Of a DNA stretch of 64,000 nucleotides, positions 63,322 through 64,000 are shown in pieces. The stretch is from Mitsuaria chitosanitabida ATCC BAA-476 = NBRC 102408. GTDB lineage: Bacteria; Pseudomonadota; Gammaproteobacteria; Burkholderiales; Burkholderiaceae_C. A program made the translations under genes and the position numbers. The stretch's first letter is position 1; every line of letters starts with the position of its first letter. The notes beneath the pieces were generated by a model, which did no database searches, was not told the DNA's origin, and saw nothing but the letters and a program-made list of their open reading frames with translations. The stretch lies in NCBI RefSeq assembly GCF_001598255.1, contig NZ_BCYP01000027.1, positions 62,001 through 126,000 of the forward strand, in the 5' to 3' direction.

Positions 63322-64000
63322 CTACTTCTTCTCTTCGAGCGAGCGTCGCACGGCTTCCATCGGATCCTCGGGCGCCGCCGCGGGGGAGGAGGCGGCCTGC
63401 GCGGGCGCGCTGCCGGACGCGGCCGATGCCGCGCCGGGCAAGCCGAACAGGGCGTTGAGGTCCGCGTTCGGGTCCTGGCCGCGGTCCTTCTGGCCGGCGT
63501 CCATCTCCAGCAGTTGCTGGGTCGCCTTGTCGGTGTCGATCGCGCCCTGCTTGTCGAGGAACACGGTCACCGTCTGCGGGAAGAAGATGACGATGGCCAC
63601 CAGCAGCAGCTGCATGAACACCCAGGGGATCGAGCCCATGTAGATGTCGGTCGACGACACCGGGCGGGGGAGCGAGCCCTTCTTGTAGAGCGAGTCCGCG
63701 ATGCCGCGCAGGTAGAACAGCGCGAAGCCGAAGGGCGGATGCATGAAGCTGGTCTGCATGTTCACGCAGAGCATCACGCCGAACCACACCAGGTCGATGC
63801 CCATCTTCTGCGCCACCGGCCCGAGCAGCGGCAGGATGATGAAGGCGATCTCGAAGAAGTCGAGGAAGAAGGCCAGGAAGAAGATGAACAGGTTGACGAC
63901 GATCAGGAAGCCCACCTGACCGCCGGGCAGGCCGGTCAGCATGTGCTCGATCCACCTGCCGCCCTCGACGCCCTGGAAGACCAGCGAGAAGGTCCGCGAC
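63322..64000 (-). CDS. TRAP transporter large permease, C-terminal part
   Basis: C-terminal about 225 residues of a DctM-type permease; the start lies beyond the window. Helices include VGFLIVVNLFIFFLAFFLDFFEIAFIILPLL and IPWVFMQLLLVAIVIFFPQTV; the conserved QTSFMHPPFGFALFYLRG is characteristic. Continues into a disordered Ala/Ser/Pro-rich tail of about 70 residues (PGAASAASGSAPAQAASSPAA) ending EEKK, longer than usual. Substrate (C4-dicarboxylates or other organic acids) unknown. Confidence 0.93.
   Translation of the reverse strand, partial: SRTFSLVFQGVEGGRWIEHMLTGLPGGQVGFLIVVNLFIFFLAFFLDFFEIAFIILPLLGPVAQKMGIDLVWFGVMLCVNMQTSFMHPPFGFALFYLRGIADSLYKKGSLPRPVSSTDIYMGSIPWVFMQLLLVAIVIFFPQTVTVFLDKQGAIDTDKATQQLLEMDAGQKDRGQDPNADLNALFGLPGAASAASGSAPAQAASSPAAAPEDPMEAVRRSLEEKK

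Overview
The window is about 64 kb of GC-rich DNA (roughly two thirds G+C by eye) that looks like ordinary, densely coded core chromosome of a betaproteobacterium of the order Burkholderiales. The gene sets point to the Roseateles/Mitsuaria/Rubrivivax/Leptothrix side of the order: a PEP-CTERM protein, a trxB / Crp-type regulator / ftsK / lolA / rarA run, a fused DUF3717-DUF1289 protein, and parE and parC close together. The genus assignment is inference. I found no insertion sequence, prophage, integrase, CRISPR array, tRNA or rRNA gene.

Layout, left to right. 1-6.2 kb: the end of a LuxR-type response regulator overlapping its sensor kinase, a degenerate EAL-HDOD protein, a SlyD-type prolyl isomerase, a ribosomal-protein hydroxylase and an unknown protein. 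6.2-13.5 kb: a small lipoprotein with a structured leader, then a leftward block of amidohydrolase, MFS transporter, a 44-residue membrane peptide, SDR and methyltransferase, followed by dapA and bamC. 13.7-20.1 kb: parE, a GNAT, a lytic transglycosylase and parC, then a PEP-CTERM gene whose ribosome-binding site lies in a hairpin. 20.2-30 kb: pyrD, a LysR/EamA divergent pair, DAHP synthase, a DUF2141/carotenoid-oxygenase pair, rpiA and a chemoreceptor with a sigma-28-type promoter.

30-36.2 kb: an ABM monooxygenase, mnmC, an RhlE-type helicase with a Gly/Gln tail, an atypical response regulator and an EF-hand protein carrying a natural His run. 36.2-45 kb: an orphan peptide-binding protein, ettA, a GtrA protein, and a Spy/CpxP-like protein with its response regulator and kinase. 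A REP-like element containing five 36-bp tandem units lies between that kinase and a MATE transporter. 45-54 kb: DUF3717-DUF1289 protein, trpS with a four-Cys motif, purN, DUF1345, DUF1653, an RsmB-type methyltransferase, a fatty acid desaturase, DUF3016, rpmG-rpmB and trxB. 53.6-64 kb: Crp-type regulator, ftsK, lolA, rarA, an amino-acid-binding protein overlapping a convergent LysR gene, an SMR exporter of the SugE/Gdx type, two uncharacterised proteins, and the C-terminal part of a TRAP permease.

Most genes are housekeeping: chromosome decatenation and segregation (ParE, ParC, FtsK, RarA), envelope assembly (BamC, LolA, lytic transglycosylase), translation (TrpRS, L28, L33, EttA, MnmC, RsmB-type, ribosomal hydroxylase) and small-molecule metabolism (DapA, PyrD, AroG, RpiA, PurN). 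The less ordinary content is at the RNA and repeat level: the hairpin at the PEP-CTERM start, the leader of the small lipoprotein, the 36-bp repeat element, the long L28 leader, and low-complexity tails on otherwise ordinary enzymes. I do not see a multi-gene system that I could call new with confidence.
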